Positions 43,413 through 52,499 are shown, counted from the first letter of the stretch. The stretch is DNA of 61,846 bases from Cellulomonas hominis (GCF_901521055.1 NZ_CABEGA010000021.1:1-61846), one strand, 5' to 3'. Notes: generated from the sequence alone by a model not told the origin. Program-made: numbers and translations.

Positions 43413-44936
43413 CTAGCCAGGCGCGTCACGGTCGCTTATCGCGCTGAGGTACCCCTGCCAGTCGCGTCCCGCGCGCCGGGCCCAGCCGGTCGAGGCAGCA
43501 ATGCTCAGCCCGAACAGATCGCTGATCACCGATGCCGGTAGGTCGCTGGCCAGGGAGATCAGTGCCGCGTTGCGCGCGCGGCGCACCGTCAGCCCGTAGC
43601 GGCGCATGCGGGTGACGAGCCCCGTGTAGCTGATGTGGCCCGAGGTGCCGCGGCCGGGGAAGAGCCAGGGAGGCTGCGAGGAACGGGCCGGGATCAGGGG
43701 CACCCCTCGCGAGCTGGTCTGGTGCGGGAGTCGCGCGAGCAGCCGCCCCAGCGCCGGGGGTACGAGCACGACGGGCCCACCGACAGCGATCGAGAAGCCC
43801 GTGGGGTAGGGCATGACGCCTGGGTGGTGGACGTGATCGCTGGTGAGCTCCACGACGCGGGCCAATGGGATCCCGTACAGCAGCAGCAGCGCTCCAGCTG
43901 TGCGGACGTCGTCGGGGATCGTCGGGTCTGTCAGGCACCTGCGGACCTGCGCCCAGCGTTCGTCCTCGGTCATCGAGACGTCCGGGTCCTGACGCTGAAC
44001 GTGCGTCACGTGCAGCGGGGACGCAAGCCGGCGCCGGGCCGCCCAGTGAAGGAAGTCCGCCGTCGCGATGCGGCGGTCGTGCGATGCGCCGGTGAGCCAC
44101 CGGTCGAGCGTGGCCTGGTCCAACTCAGCGAGGGCGGTGCCTCGCGCGTCGAGCCAGGTCAGCAGTTGCGCGACGCGCTCGAGGCGCTGCCACGCGGCTC
44201 GGAACTGGCTGTAGGTGAAGGTGCCGGTGCGCTCGTAGCGTCGACGAGCTCGGCGCAGCAGCGACCAGGAACCGTAGGCTCGGATGACCTGGCGGGTGGG
44301 ACCGGGCAGGTCGGCCGCGACGCGCTCCAGCGTGGCGTCGAGTCGCTCGATCGGGTCGTGGCGCCCGGGGAGCACGCCGATGTCGACAAGCGTGCGGCGC
44401 AGGGACCACACCTCGCGCTCGTCATACGCGTCCAGCGCGGCGTGGTCGATCGTGACGTTCTGAGCAAGGAGATCGCGCACGACGCGTGCTCCCCCGCGGG
44501 GGTTGGTCAGCCACTTCATCACCGAGCGAGGCCGGCGACTGTTCGCAAGTGCCTCGACCAGGACCCAAGCAGGTTCACTCAGCGCCGGTTGCCCGAAGGC
44601 ACTGCTGAGCTGGTCGCGCAGGGCACAGCGCACGCAGAGCTTCGCCTTGTACGGCTCCTCGCCGCCTCCGCAGCGGATGCAAACGTAGGCGTAGCGCCGG
44701 CTCCCCGAGCACGGCCCGCACAGGGTGCGCTTCGTCGACGTGGAGCTAGAGGTCGCGGCGATCAGCACACGCGCGTTGCCGCAGGAGGCGCAGGTGCCCG
44801 GGTGGGTGCGAGCCGACGCGTAGCACGACCGGCAGACAGGACCCACCGGCCACCTGGCCGCCGCAGCGGCAGTGGACCCGCAGATCGCGCAGTGCGTCCG
44901 CGGGGCTTGGTAAGGGTGGCGCACCTCGCCGGGCAC
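43413..44936 (-). CDS. Zinc-ribbon, tyrosine-recombinase-like protein (degenerate)
   Basis: A 507-aa protein. The first 130 residues hold a chain of CxxC pairs (CAIC, CRSC, CASC, CGPC, CIRC, CVRC), i.e. several zinc knuckles. A SAM-like helical region follows, then a C-terminal domain resembling the tyrosine-recombinase catalytic fold (LLLLYGIPLARVVELT). The expected HxxR region reads VRRARNAAL and the nucleophile region reads TGWARRAG, with no Tyr, so it looks catalytically inactive. It lies at the downstream end of a three-gene unit with an XRE protein and an intact integrase. Confidence 0.75.
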   Translation of the reverse strand: MPGEVRHPYQAPRTHCAICGSTAAAAARWPVGPVCRSCYASARTHPGTCASCGNARVLIAATSSSTSTKRTLCGPCSGSRRYAYVCIRCGGGEEPYKAKLCVRCALRDQLSSAFGQPALSEPAWVLVEALANSRRPRSVMKWLTNPRGGARVVRDLLAQNVTIDHAALDAYDEREVWSLRRTLVDIGVLPGRHDPIERLDATLERVAADLPGPTRQVIRAYGSWSLLRRARRRYERTGTFTYSQFRAAWQRLERVAQLLTWLDARGTALAELDQATLDRWLTGASHDRRIATADFLHWAARRRLASPLHVTHVQRQDPDVSMTEDERWAQVRRCLTDPTIPDDVRTAGALLLLYGIPLARVVELTSDHVHHPGVMPYPTGFSIAVGGPVVLVPPALGRLLARLPHQTSSRGVPLIPARSSQPPWLFPGRGTSGHISYTGLVTRMRRYGLTVRRARNAALISLASDLPASVISDLFGLSIAASTGWARRAGRDWQGYLSAISDRDAPG

Positions 44937-44942
44937 GTGGGC

Positions 44943-45275
44943 TCAGTCGAGGTTCGGCCGGCGGATCCGAGTGCGCTGGACCGCAGGGCCGGCGCCGCCG
45001 GGCCCCCGGGAGCCGTTCCCCGCCTTTGCGACGGTGGCGTCGACGGCGACGACGGAGATCAGGTCGTTCGGGGTGCAGTCGAGGATGTCGCACAGGGCAG
45101 CGAGGGTGTCCGTGCTGAGGCGTTGCGGGGGTGCCGTCACGAGGCGGTAGACCTGCTCGCGTGACAGGTGCACGCCACGTTCGGCGAGTTGAGGTACCAG
45201 GTCGGTGGTGGCGAACATCCCCCGCTCCGCCATGCGTAGGCGCAGGTTCCACTCGATGCCCATCTTCTTGATCAC
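44943..45275 (-). CDS. XRE-family small DNA-binding protein
   Basis: A 110-aa helix-turn-helix protein: VIKKMGIEWNLRLRMAERG, VHLSREQVYRLVTAPPQRLS and LAALCDILDCTPNDLISV, close to the short phage/plasmid Xre/YozG type. GTG start overlapping the integrase stop (GTGA) with AAGGAAG ahead. It probably regulates the recombinase unit. Confidence 0.8.
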   Translation of the reverse strand: MIKKMGIEWNLRLRMAERGMFATTDLVPQLAERGVHLSREQVYRLVTAPPQRLSTDTLAALCDILDCTPNDLISVVAVDATVAKAGNGSRGPGGAGPAVQRTRIRRPNLD

Positions 45276-46408
45276 GAGCTTCCTTCCTCGGCGTTGTCGC
45301 GCCACAGGTCCGGCTGATGGGCAGTGATCGCCCGGCGCAGCAGGGTGTTGCGGTAGGCATCGGAGACGCCGGTGTAGATCGCTGTCGTGGCTGCGTAGGC
45401 GTGGCCCACCTGCTCTTGAACGAACCGCTCGGGATAGTCGAACTCGACCAGGTGGGTCACGTACGAGTGCCGCAGACAGTGCAGATCCAAGCTCCTGTCC
45501 AATCCCGCAGCGTCCCTCGCTTCGGCGAACGCCGCGTTGATGCCCCGCCAGTCAAGGCGGCTGCGCCGCTCAGTCACCCACAGAGCCGGGTGCTTCCCGG
45601 GATCGAAGCGAGGGCGTACCTCGTCGATCCACTGCCGCAGAACGGGCACGATCCAGTCCATCTCCGGCACGAGCATCACGGTGCGACGTCGCGGCGGCCC
45701 GCCGCGCTGCGACTTGCCCCAACGGACCATCACCGCACCGCACCGCCCGAACGCACGGACCTTCGGGTTGGCGCGCAGATCCACCAGATCCAGGCCCCAT
45801 GCCTCCCTCCGGCGCAGGCCGAACGCGTACACCGTCTTCAGCAGCGCGGCGTCTCGCTGAGCTGCCAGCGCGCCTTTGCGTCGGCGCACCCGGGCGTGCT
45901 CCACGAGGTCGTCCGCGGCGTCGAACAGCAGCTGAACCTCCTCGTAGTTCAGAGGGCGCCGCCCGGGGCGACCCTCGTACACCGAGCTGTGTACGACGGT
46001 GTTCCACTCGTCGAGCACCTGCTGCGGCACCTGGCCGAACCGGTCGGCGCAGACGTCGCGCCAGCCGTAGCGCGGGTCAGTCACGTACTCGAGGAACAAG
46101 CGCAGGTCACCCGTGTAGGAGCGAGCGGTCGACACCGCGATCGGCGCGCGGCCTGAGGACTGCCCGCTGATGAACGCCTCCACCTCCGCTGCCGTCCACT
46201 GCCACGGGTAGAGGTTCGAGAACTCGACCATCCGCCGCACCATGCTCAGCCGCCGTCGCACCGTGTCCGACTTGAGGAACCGAACCTTCTGCTGCCGTTC
46301 CCAGCCCTGCAGCATCGCGGCGAGGACCGCCGACTCGGGGTCGATCAACCCGACGCCGTCGACGAGCACCAGGTGCGCCGCACCTGGTAGGTCGAGTCGC
46401 CGCCCCAT
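45272..46408 (-). CDS. Tyrosine recombinase / integrase
   Basis: A 378-aa integrase: N-terminal core-binding domain (LAAMLQGWERQQKVRFLKSD, TVRRRLSMVRRMVEFS), catalytic Arg in YAFGLRRREAWGLDL (about 211), HxxR in LDLHCLRHSYVTHLV (about 323-326), His in VQEQVGHAYA and the Tyr nucleophile in TTAIYTGVS (about 357). All catalytic residues are present. First gene of the recombinase/XRE/zinc-ribbon trio. The ATG was chosen at the domain start; a GTG/TTG-type extension is possible. Confidence 0.9.
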   Translation of the reverse strand: MGRRLDLPGAAHLVLVDGVGLIDPESAVLAAMLQGWERQQKVRFLKSDTVRRRLSMVRRMVEFSNLYPWQWTAAEVEAFISGQSSGRAPIAVSTARSYTGDLRLFLEYVTDPRYGWRDVCADRFGQVPQQVLDEWNTVVHSSVYEGRPGRRPLNYEEVQLLFDAADDLVEHARVRRRKGALAAQRDAALLKTVYAFGLRRREAWGLDLVDLRANPKVRAFGRCGAVMVRWGKSQRGGPPRRRTVMLVPEMDWIVPVLRQWIDEVRPRFDPGKHPALWVTERRSRLDWRGINAAFAEARDAAGLDRSLDLHCLRHSYVTHLVEFDYPERFVQEQVGHAYAATTAIYTGVSDAYRNTLLRRAITAHQPDLWRDNAEEGSS

Positions 46409-46506
46409 GGTCACCGTTGCATCAAACACAACATCGATGCGCAAGCACAAGAGGCACTGGCCAATGGCCGCGCCGCGCGATGGACTGGGGGTCGGAGCCG
46501 CTGAAG

Positions 46507-47316
46507 TCAGGCGGTAGCCGGGGGTGCCGAGACCTCGTCAGGATGCAACTCTGGACGAACACGGACGTAGCGCACGGGGTGGCGCCAGCTGGTCCCGGAC
46601 CAGGCGATGTCGGCGGACACCTCGATGACGAGGGGTTCGATCAGCGTGAGGGTGACGGGTTCGCGGCCGGCGCCGAAGCCGTGGACGGCGGAGGCGGGGA
46701 CGACGGCCGGCCAGGGGTGGTCTGGGCCGGCGGGGCGTAGCTGGGCGGTGAGGTCGCAGGCGGCGAGAGCGCCGAGCGGGACGGTGCGGCCGACGATGCG
46801 CAGGGGCGTCGGTGCTCGGGGAGAGCGTCGTCGGTGGTGACCAGGTGCCGGCGAGCTCCGCGAGCACGGCGCACCGCTCGGCCAGCGGTCGGGCGCGCAA
46901 GTTCCGGCCGGCGTGCTCGAGGACGTCAAACGCGACGTAACTCGCGGGCTGTTCGCACGCTAGGCGCGAGGCGGCGCGAGGGCTGGCGACCTGACGCTGC
47001 AGTGCCGAGAAACGCCAGGGCGCCGGTCGTGGTCGACCACACGACGGCCTCCCCGTCGAGCACCGTGCCGGCGGGCAGCTGGTCGACGGCGCCGGCCGCC
47101 AGGCCCGGCAGCGCGGCGGTGAGGCGCCGAGAGTAGTTGCGGGCACCGGCGTCGTCGACGACCAGGACGGCGCGGTAGCCGTCCCACTTCGCTTCCCGCG
47201 TGTCTACGCCGCGCAGCGAGCTGGTTCGGCGATGGTCTCCGCGACGCGCGCCAGCACGACGTCGACGAACTGGCTCGAGTCGCCGGACGACAGGCGGGAG
47301 CGTCGTGGGCGGGGCA
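46507..47316 (-). pseudogene. Broken ATP-dependent DNA ligase
   Basis: Three frames must be joined to read a ligase. About 47200-47000 gives EAKWDGYRAVLVVDD with the adenylation Lys, then LDGEAVVW. About 47000-46860 gives LACEQPASYVAFDVLEHAG and RNLRARPLAERCAVLAELAGT. About 46850-46507 gives LRIVGRTVPLG, DHPWPAVVPAS, LIEPLVIEVSADIAW and RHPVRYVRVRPELHPDEV, the ligase C-terminal OB domain. At least two frameshifts and an internal loss (the stretch between SPST and the OB domain) make it non-functional. The family is the LigC/LigD-ligase type of actinobacteria. Confidence 0.8.
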
Positions 47317-47371
47317 TCGCTCCAGAATCAGGCTCCCGCTTTCGCCGCTCGGCATGCGCCCACGACGACCG

Positions 47372-47902
47372 CTACGCGAGTTCCGGCTGACGGAGAGCGC
47401 CCCACTCTCGACGCGTGCATGCCGCGAGGATGGCGAGACTGAGTGCCGCTAGGGCGAGTACCGCTACTTGATAGGGCACGTCGCCGGCCGAGAGGACCAG
47501 CCGGATCGCGACACCCGCTCCTGCGACGACGAGGGTCGACACAGCGGCGATGAGATCGGATCGCCAGGAGAACGCGATGACGGCGGCCAGGGCGGCGACG
47601 AACGCGGGACCTAAGAAGTACGCGATGGGCAGCATCGCGTAGCTAACCAGAACCAGAGCCGCGCCAAGCAGCAGCGCGCCTGTGACTCTGCGCGACGTCC
47701 GTCGACGCTGGATCGCCGCGACCACGACTACTGCGAGAGCTGCGAACAGTGCGATGACCCTATGCGTAGCACCGTCGGCGCGAGTCATGTTGAGCGCTGC
47801 TCCCAGTCCGACTGCCACGGCGACGACGAGAGCTATCGGAAGGCGCCCCAATCGGGCGCCCCCCCGCTCACCTGACACAGGCTCGTTGAACGGGCGAGGC
47901 AT
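47372..47902 (-). CDS. Multispan membrane protein, unknown function
   Basis: A 176-aa protein with five to six hydrophobic segments (from ARLGRLPIALVVAVAVG onward) and short loops. No family motif is recognised. I prefer the second of two nearby ATGs because GGAGAG lies six bases before it. It sits alone between the ligase remnant and a divergent secreted-protein gene. Confidence 0.55.
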   Translation of the reverse strand: MPRPFNEPVSGERGGARLGRLPIALVVAVAVGLGAALNMTRADGATHRVIALFAALAVVVVAAIQRRRTSRRVTGALLLGAALVLVSYAMLPIAYFLGPAFVAALAAVIAFSWRSDLIAAVSTLVVAGAGVAIRLVLSAGDVPYQVAVLALAALSLAILAACTRREWGALRQPELA

Positions 47903-48080
47903 CGGCATCTCTCCATACTCACACAGGAACAGCAGACGTGGAAGAGGCTGCCCTCGCACACGGGAGGGTCGAATGTCAAGGTTCAGATGGGTTTCAGATT
48001 CGCCCACCTACACACTGCTGCCGCGCTACGGTCAAGTTGCGGCTACCGGCCGCGATTGCGTCCATACCAGGGGGTATTCC

Positions 48081-48659
48081 ATGCGTGTCAAGAGGTCACT
48101 TTTCGCCGTGCTCGCGGTTGTATCCGCATCGTTCCTCGCGTCGTCGCCAGCGATCGCGGCCGACGGCGCGACGTCCACGGCAACGGAGGTCAGCATCGTC
48201 CAGCTGGCTGACGGCACCGAGCTAGAGATGTGGGGGGAGACGCCGAGCGGTCGAGTGATCCCGCTCGAGACGGAGACCAACGCGGACGGTGACGTCCACA
48301 CGATGGACGCGCTCGGATGCACCGCCGCGCCAGGCGGTATCGGTGCGCAGAACTGCGTGACGGTGATCAACTCGAGCCCGCTGGGCGGGACCGGGTTCGC
48401 ATACGCGATCTCAAGCTACATTTCGGCTAGCGACAACGTTTGCTCCAAGACGGCGCAGTTCAAGTACACCGATCGCACCGCCAACCCCAACAAGACGGCG
48501 ACGGTCTCGGGCAGCGCGTGCAGCTACGGCGGCGGCGATCTCAGGTGGGACCCCGCAGACTTCCACCTCCAGCACGGCTCGGACTTCTGCGCGCGGCAGA
48601 AGAACTCGGCTACCGGCGGGGTCTACGCGAACTACGCCTGCGTGCGGATCAGCGCGTAG
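48081..48659 (+). CDS. Small secreted protein with four cysteines, unknown function
   Basis: A 192-aa protein with a clear signal peptide (MRVKRSLFAVLAVVSASFLA, AIAA cleavage near 27). The mature domain begins acidic, then carries cysteines in LGCTAAPG, AQNCVTV, DNVCSKT, SACSYGG, DFCARQK and YACVRIS, likely disulfide-bonded. AGGGGG lies before the ATG. Not recognised. A perfect palindrome follows the stop. Confidence 0.7.
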   Translation: MRVKRSLFAVLAVVSASFLASSPAIAADGATSTATEVSIVQLADGTELEMWGETPSGRVIPLETETNADGDVHTMDALGCTAAPGGIGAQNCVTVINSSPLGGTGFAYAISSYISASDNVCSKTAQFKYTDRTANPNKTATVSGSACSYGGGDLRWDPADFHLQHGSDFCARQKNSATGGVYANYACVRISA

Positions 48660-48663
48660 CGAG

Positions 48664-48707
48664 TGGATTGACCCCAGGAGGCACCGGTGCCTCCTGGGGT
48701 CAATCCA
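48664..48707. terminator. 44-bp perfect palindrome after the secreted-protein gene
   Basis: The arms (TGGATTGACCCCAGGAGGCA then CC, and the exact complement) are 22 bp each with no central loop. Position just past the stop codon favours a terminator, but a loopless perfect palindrome of this length is unusual for that role. Confidence 0.65.
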
Positions 48708-48767
48708 TCCAACGCATGTAGTCATCGTGTTCGGGAGCTCGGTGGGCCGCGACCGGTCCATTACCCC

Positions 48768-48970
48768 CGCGGCTCCCGCTCGGCCCGTTCGACGGTGCGG
48801 CAAACGGCTGCGCGCGAGATTCCGAACGGCTGGGCGAACTCCCGTCGTTCCTCTCGCCCGCCTCGAACACCTTGACCAGGTGCTGGGCCCGCGCCGACGC
48901 GAGTTTTGGTCCGCCGCCGCGCCGGCCGCAGGCTTTGGCCGCAGCCATGCCGTCGCGGGCGCGCGCGAAC
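48768..48970 (-). pseudogene. Serine recombinase (resolvase/invertase) remnant
   Basis: The minus strand reads ARDGMAAAKACGRRGGGPKL then ASARAQHLVKVFEAGER, and after a frameshift REFAQPFGISRAAVCRTVERAE. This is the hinge and C-terminal helix-turn-helix of a Tn3/Hin-type serine recombinase. The catalytic N-terminal domain is missing. It is debris of a past transposon. Confidence 0.75.
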
Positions 48971-49354
48971 AGCCGGCTGACGGGGCATGAGGCCGCCGAC
49001 CTGAAGCATGCACCCCGTGCCCGTGAGCAGCGCACCAGCACGCGCCGCGCCTCTGCGGTGCACCCGCGGCCCGTCCTGTGACGCTCACGTTGGACCTTGT
49101 CCACCCTAGCGGCCGCCGATGACGGAGTCGCCAGGCTGATTGCTTCATCGGACGTGGCCGTCCCAACCGATCGCGTTCGACGCTCCCTAGCCGCCAACAA
49201 CGACCGCCCGGCGAGCTGGCCTGCGCCGGACGCCGAGGGGGTGGGTGGCCCTGCCGATGAGCGTCGACGTCCTGAATCGTCTGCCTGGGCGGACCGAGTG
49301 ACACGTGTTCCCCGCACCTCTCGGCTGTAGGCGTTGGCGCCTAGAATCGTGGGC

Positions 49355-50548
49355 ATGGCCGTTGAGAAGCGCGAGCAGGTCTTCATCAGTTCCACCTTCA
49401 AGGACTTGGTTGATGAGCGTCGCGCCGTCACTCAGACCCTCCTCGAAGCCGACTGCATCCCTTCCGGCATGGAGCTGTTCCCCGCGTCTGACAGCGAGAA
49501 GTGGGATCTAATAAAGGGCGTTATCGACCTCTGCGACTATTACGTCGTGATCGTTGGCGGGCGCTACGGCAGTGTGGACGACGCCGAGCAGCTCTCATAC
49601 ACGGAGATGGAGTTCGACTACGCCGTGAGGACCAAGAAGCCGATCATGGGATTTTTGCACGGCAGCCCCGGAAAGTTGCCTGGTGACAAACTCGACCTCG
49701 ACAAGCACCTGCGTGAGAAGCTGGACGCGTTCCGCGACAAGATCGAGAAGAGGATGGTCAAGTACTGGCACGAGCCAGGCGATCTACCAGGTCAAGTCGC
49801 GCTCGCCATCATGCAGATTCGCAAGTCACACCCGGCTGTCGGATGGATCCGGGCCAGTGAAGCCATGACGCCCGGGGTTAAGGCCGAACTGGCCGAGCTG
49901 AGGGCAAGGGTGCGCGAACTTACGGCGGACCTCCACGATGAACAGCGGCAGAAGGCCTCGGCGGTGGACCCCTCCGACCTCGTTCAGGGCGACGACTCCG
50001 CTCCGCTCGAATGCACGATCGAATTTCAGTGGCAGTGGAGGATCGACGCCGAGGAGGCGTACGTGACAAACCGGCAACGCGCGCTCTGGACGGTCAACCC
50101 AACGTGGAATGATGTCCTCAAGCACGTAGGACCTGAACTCATGGATGAGGCCTCCGAGGAGTACCTACGCAAGCGGTTGTCCTCTCTGTGCGACGGGCTC
50201 GCTCGGCGTGACTTGCTGAAGGACGACGACAGCGGTGACGACGGCGCCGATGCAGCAGAGGACACCGACGCAGAATCCCACGACGACTCCGAAGACAATG
50301 GGGCCGAGGACAACCGTGTCGGGCGGATCTACGACGTCGACGTCACCATCGATAGCTTCAACGATGTGAAGGTTCAGTTCTCCGCTCTCGGGCTTATCGA
50401 GAAGGGCACCAAGCGTCGTCCAGGCAGTGACACGAGCACATACTGGCGCCTGACGGAGCGCGGGGAGCAGCAGTTGCTGCGACTGAGGGCGCTCCGCAAG
50501 CCGGTGCCGGTGGAGACCGGGCGCGACCCGTCCGAAGGGGCGATGTAG
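49355..50548 (+). CDS. DUF4062-domain protein, possible defence factor
   Basis: A 397-aa protein. Residues 1-95 form a DUF4062 domain: [42 protein letters not shown] and SYTEMEFDYAV. This fold is TIR/nucleoside-deoxyribosyltransferase-like and is found on bacterial STAND and SIR2-type immunity proteins. A coiled coil (about 180-205), a long Asp-rich linker (about 300-325) and a C-terminal region with a winged-helix-like STYWRLTERGEQQLLRL follow. TAGAAT seven bases before the start suggests a leaderless message. Defence role is inference from the domain family. Confidence 0.75.
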   Translation: MAVEKREQVFISSTFKDLVDERRAVTQTLLEADCIPSGMELFPASDSEKWDLIKGVIDLCDYYVVIVGGRYGSVDDAEQLSYTEMEFDYAVRTKKPIMGFLHGSPGKLPGDKLDLDKHLREKLDAFRDKIEKRMVKYWHEPGDLPGQVALAIMQIRKSHPAVGWIRASEAMTPGVKAELAELRARVRELTADLHDEQRQKASAVDPSDLVQGDDSAPLECTIEFQWQWRIDAEEAYVTNRQRALWTVNPTWNDVLKHVGPELMDEASEEYLRKRLSSLCDGLARRDLLKDDDSGDDGADAAEDTDAESHDDSEDNGAEDNRVGRIYDVDVTIDSFNDVKVQFSALGLIEKGTKRRPGSDTSTYWRLTERGEQQLLRLRALRKPVPVETGRDPSEGAM

Positions 50549-50575
50549 TCGAGCCGAACGGATCCTTCGACGTGG

Positions 50576-50613
50576 CCACGCCCCGGAGCACACGGGATAG
50601 CTCCGGGGCGTGG
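50576..50613 (+). terminator. Hairpin terminator after the DUF4062 gene
   Basis: Perfect 14-bp stem CCACGCCCCGGAGC / GCTCCGGGGCGTGG with a 10-nt loop, 28 bp after the stop codon. Confidence 0.75.
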
Positions 50614-50772
50614 TCGCACTCCGACAGCACCCGTTGCCCCGCTGGTCGGGCACTGGTCGTCGTCAGGGCAGCGTCGCCGGTCGGCGCCGACCTGGCCTCA
50701 CTACTGCCCCCAGGTAGGCGGTACGGGCGCTGACACGATTCAGCGAGTCGCAGCTGTCGTCTAAGGAGAACG

Positions 50773-51237
50773 GTGGCCGATCCCTTCCAGCCGCCCGTCG
50801 ACCGAGGCCCCGTCTCGGCGCCGGCCGACCCGCACCCGCCGACGTTCCAGACACCCACCCCCGCGCCGACGTACTACCAGCCGACGTCCGGCCACCAGGC
50901 GCCGCTCCGGGGCCTGTGCCCTAGCAGCAGCAGTCGGGCCCGCGGGCCGCGCACCTCGCGCCGGCACCGGTGCCGATGTACCACCAGCTGCCGCCGGCGA
51001 CGGTCTCGCACATGCTGTCGCTCATCGCCCTGCCCCTGGCCGTGATCACCATCGTGTTCGTGCCGCTCCTGTTCGGCGGGGCCGCGATCATCCTGTTCAG
51101 CGTCGGCAAGTCGGTCGCAAGAAACCGCTCGGGACCGTCGCGTTCATCATCTCGATCGTGCTGACGATGGTCGGAGTCGCCCTCAGCGATCATCGTCGCA
51201 ACCTTCGTCACAAGCATGGGAACCCCGCTGCTCTGAG
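50773..51237 (+). pseudogene. Frameshifted DUF4190-like membrane protein
   Basis: AAGGAGAACG precedes a GTG opening a Pro-rich N-terminus (ADPFQPPVDRGPVS, TPAPTYYQPTSG). The continuation in a second frame is APVPMYHQLPPATVSHMLSL and IALPLAVITIVFVPLLFGGA, and in a third frame KKPLGTVAFIISIVLTMVGV. The joined product looks like a small Pro-rich protein with two membrane segments. At least two frameshifts, possibly three, separate the parts. Confidence 0.6.
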
Positions 51238-51282
51238 TCGAAGACCACTGGCGCAGTCGAACGCGTGTTCGATACTTGGTGA

Positions 51283-51534
51283 GTGATCGACCGAGTCCCG
51301 ATGCGCGAGATGGCCCGCCAGGTGCCGGCCAGGGCGTACGCCGGCGCCCGCGTCACCCGCCCTGACGAGGCTCCGCAGGTGCGGGCGTGGATCGTGGACG
51401 CGCACGGTCGGGACGTCCAGGTCGACGGCGAGGCCGTCGCCTGGACGGACCGAGTCGTCCACGTGCACTACGTCGACGACCACGGCCGCGAGGGCTGGGC
51501 CTGGGTCTGGGCGTCCGCGGTTACCCGCCGGTGA
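51283..51534 (+). CDS. Small hypothetical element protein (83 aa)
   Basis: An 83-aa protein with a GTG start and no ribosome binding site. Predicted beta-rich C-terminal half (RAWIVDAHGRDVQVDGEAVA, RVVHVHYVDDHGREGWAWVW). Its stop overlaps the start of the next frame (GTGA). Not recognised; the style is that of accessory genes in phages and conjugative elements. Confidence 0.55.
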   Translation: MIDRVPMREMARQVPARAYAGARVTRPDEAPQVRAWIVDAHGRDVQVDGEAVAWTDRVVHVHYVDDHGREGWAWVWASAVTRR

Positions 51535-51755
51535 GCCTGCCGCAGCGCGTTCCCGGTGGGCAGTCGCGGATCGCCGCGGCGGTGACGCTGCGGAACCAGC
51601 ACCCCGTCCCACCGGGTGTTCATCACGACGTGGAGCAGCCCGTCCCCGTGACCGCACGGCTGCACTGGGAGACGGGCACCGAGACGATCGAGACCCTCGC
51701 CCTGGAGTGGACCCGCACCCTGGTGCGCATCCGCATCATCGACTGCGCGTCATGA
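51531..51755 (+). CDS. Small hypothetical element protein (74 aa)
   Basis: A 74-aa protein coupled to the previous gene by GTGA. It has a conserved-looking core (VPVTARLHWETGTETIETLA, LEWTRTLVRIRI) with probable beta strands. A further 19-codon frame starts in its stop (ATGA, 51752-51811) and may continue the coupled series. No family recognised. Confidence 0.5.
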   Translation: MSLPQRVPGGQSRIAAAVTLRNQHPVPPGVHHDVEQPVPVTARLHWETGTETIETLALEWTRTLVRIRIIDCAS

Positions 51756-51807
51756 CCGGCGCCGTCTGGATCCGCGCCGCTGATGTGCAGCGGCAGCCGC
51801 AGGCGGC

Positions 51808-52428
51808 CTAGACGTCGCGGTCGTGGTTGGTCTGCCACCAGAGCAGGTCACGTCGGTACGTCTCCTGCGCCTCTTCCCAGGTCGTTCCAGCGGGGTAGGC
51901 GAACGGGTGGTGCCCGTACTCCAGGCAGGATGACGAGATGGTCACCCCGTCCGCTAACGGCGATCCCTGCCGGCAGTTGACGCACAGCGGTTCCGTGGGC
52001 GGCTGGTCCGGCTCAGAGGTCAGACGCTCGTACCGGTCCGTGCCCGCGGCCGCGAGCAGGACCGCCTTCTGCAGCTGCGGCAGGAGCGCACGACACTCCT
52101 CAGCGCTGAGCCGGTACAGCCCAGGAAGGTCGACCGGGACCTGCTCGAGGACCGCCTGCGTGACGTGTGCCAGGACGGCGAACAGCCGGTCACCGAACAG
52201 CGCTGCGTCGCTGTCGTCTGCTCCGAGACGACGCAGTCGAACGCGGCCATGGCCGGGGTCGTCGACGGAGATCTCGAACCCCTCCCAGCCGTCGGGGTCG
52301 GTGTAGAACGTCACAGCCACCCGTCGAACCTCCCCCGCTGCATCACGGAAGCACACCGGCCTGGTCGGATCACTAGCGAACGCATCATCACGACGGCCGG
52401 CGCCGCGCCGGCGGGCGGCCCGCGTCAC
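51808..52428 (-). CDS. Hypothetical protein with Cys pairs (206 aa)
   Basis: A 206-aa soluble protein: a beta-rich N-terminal part (VAVTFYTDPDGWEGFEISVD), a helical middle, and a C-terminal part with CVNCRQGSPL and ISSSCLEYGHHPF that could bind a metal. GTG start, weakly supported. It is the last gene of the minus-strand block. Confidence 0.5.
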   Translation of the reverse strand: MTRAARRRGAGRRDDAFASDPTRPVCFRDAAGEVRRVAVTFYTDPDGWEGFEISVDDPGHGRVRLRRLGADDSDAALFGDRLFAVLAHVTQAVLEQVPVDLPGLYRLSAEECRALLPQLQKAVLLAAAGTDRYERLTSEPDQPPTEPLCVNCRQGSPLADGVTISSSCLEYGHHPFAYPAGTTWEEAQETYRRDLLWWQTNHDRDV

Positions 52429-52499
52429 CGTTCGAGTCGTTGTTCATGCTGTCCTCCGGAGCTGGGTAGGGCGGGCACTTCACGTGCGGTCGAGGTGGG

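Noticed and set aside
48064..48077. ATACCAGGGGGTAT before the secreted-protein gene looks like a second CsoR operator.
   Set aside because: The half-sites are three bases closer than in the good site at 4266, one arm lacks the C-run, and the G-run is better explained as the ribosome binding site.
48700..49304. A full-length serine recombinase.
   Set aside because: Only the hinge and C-terminal helix-turn-helix are recognisable, in two frames, with no catalytic Ser domain upstream.
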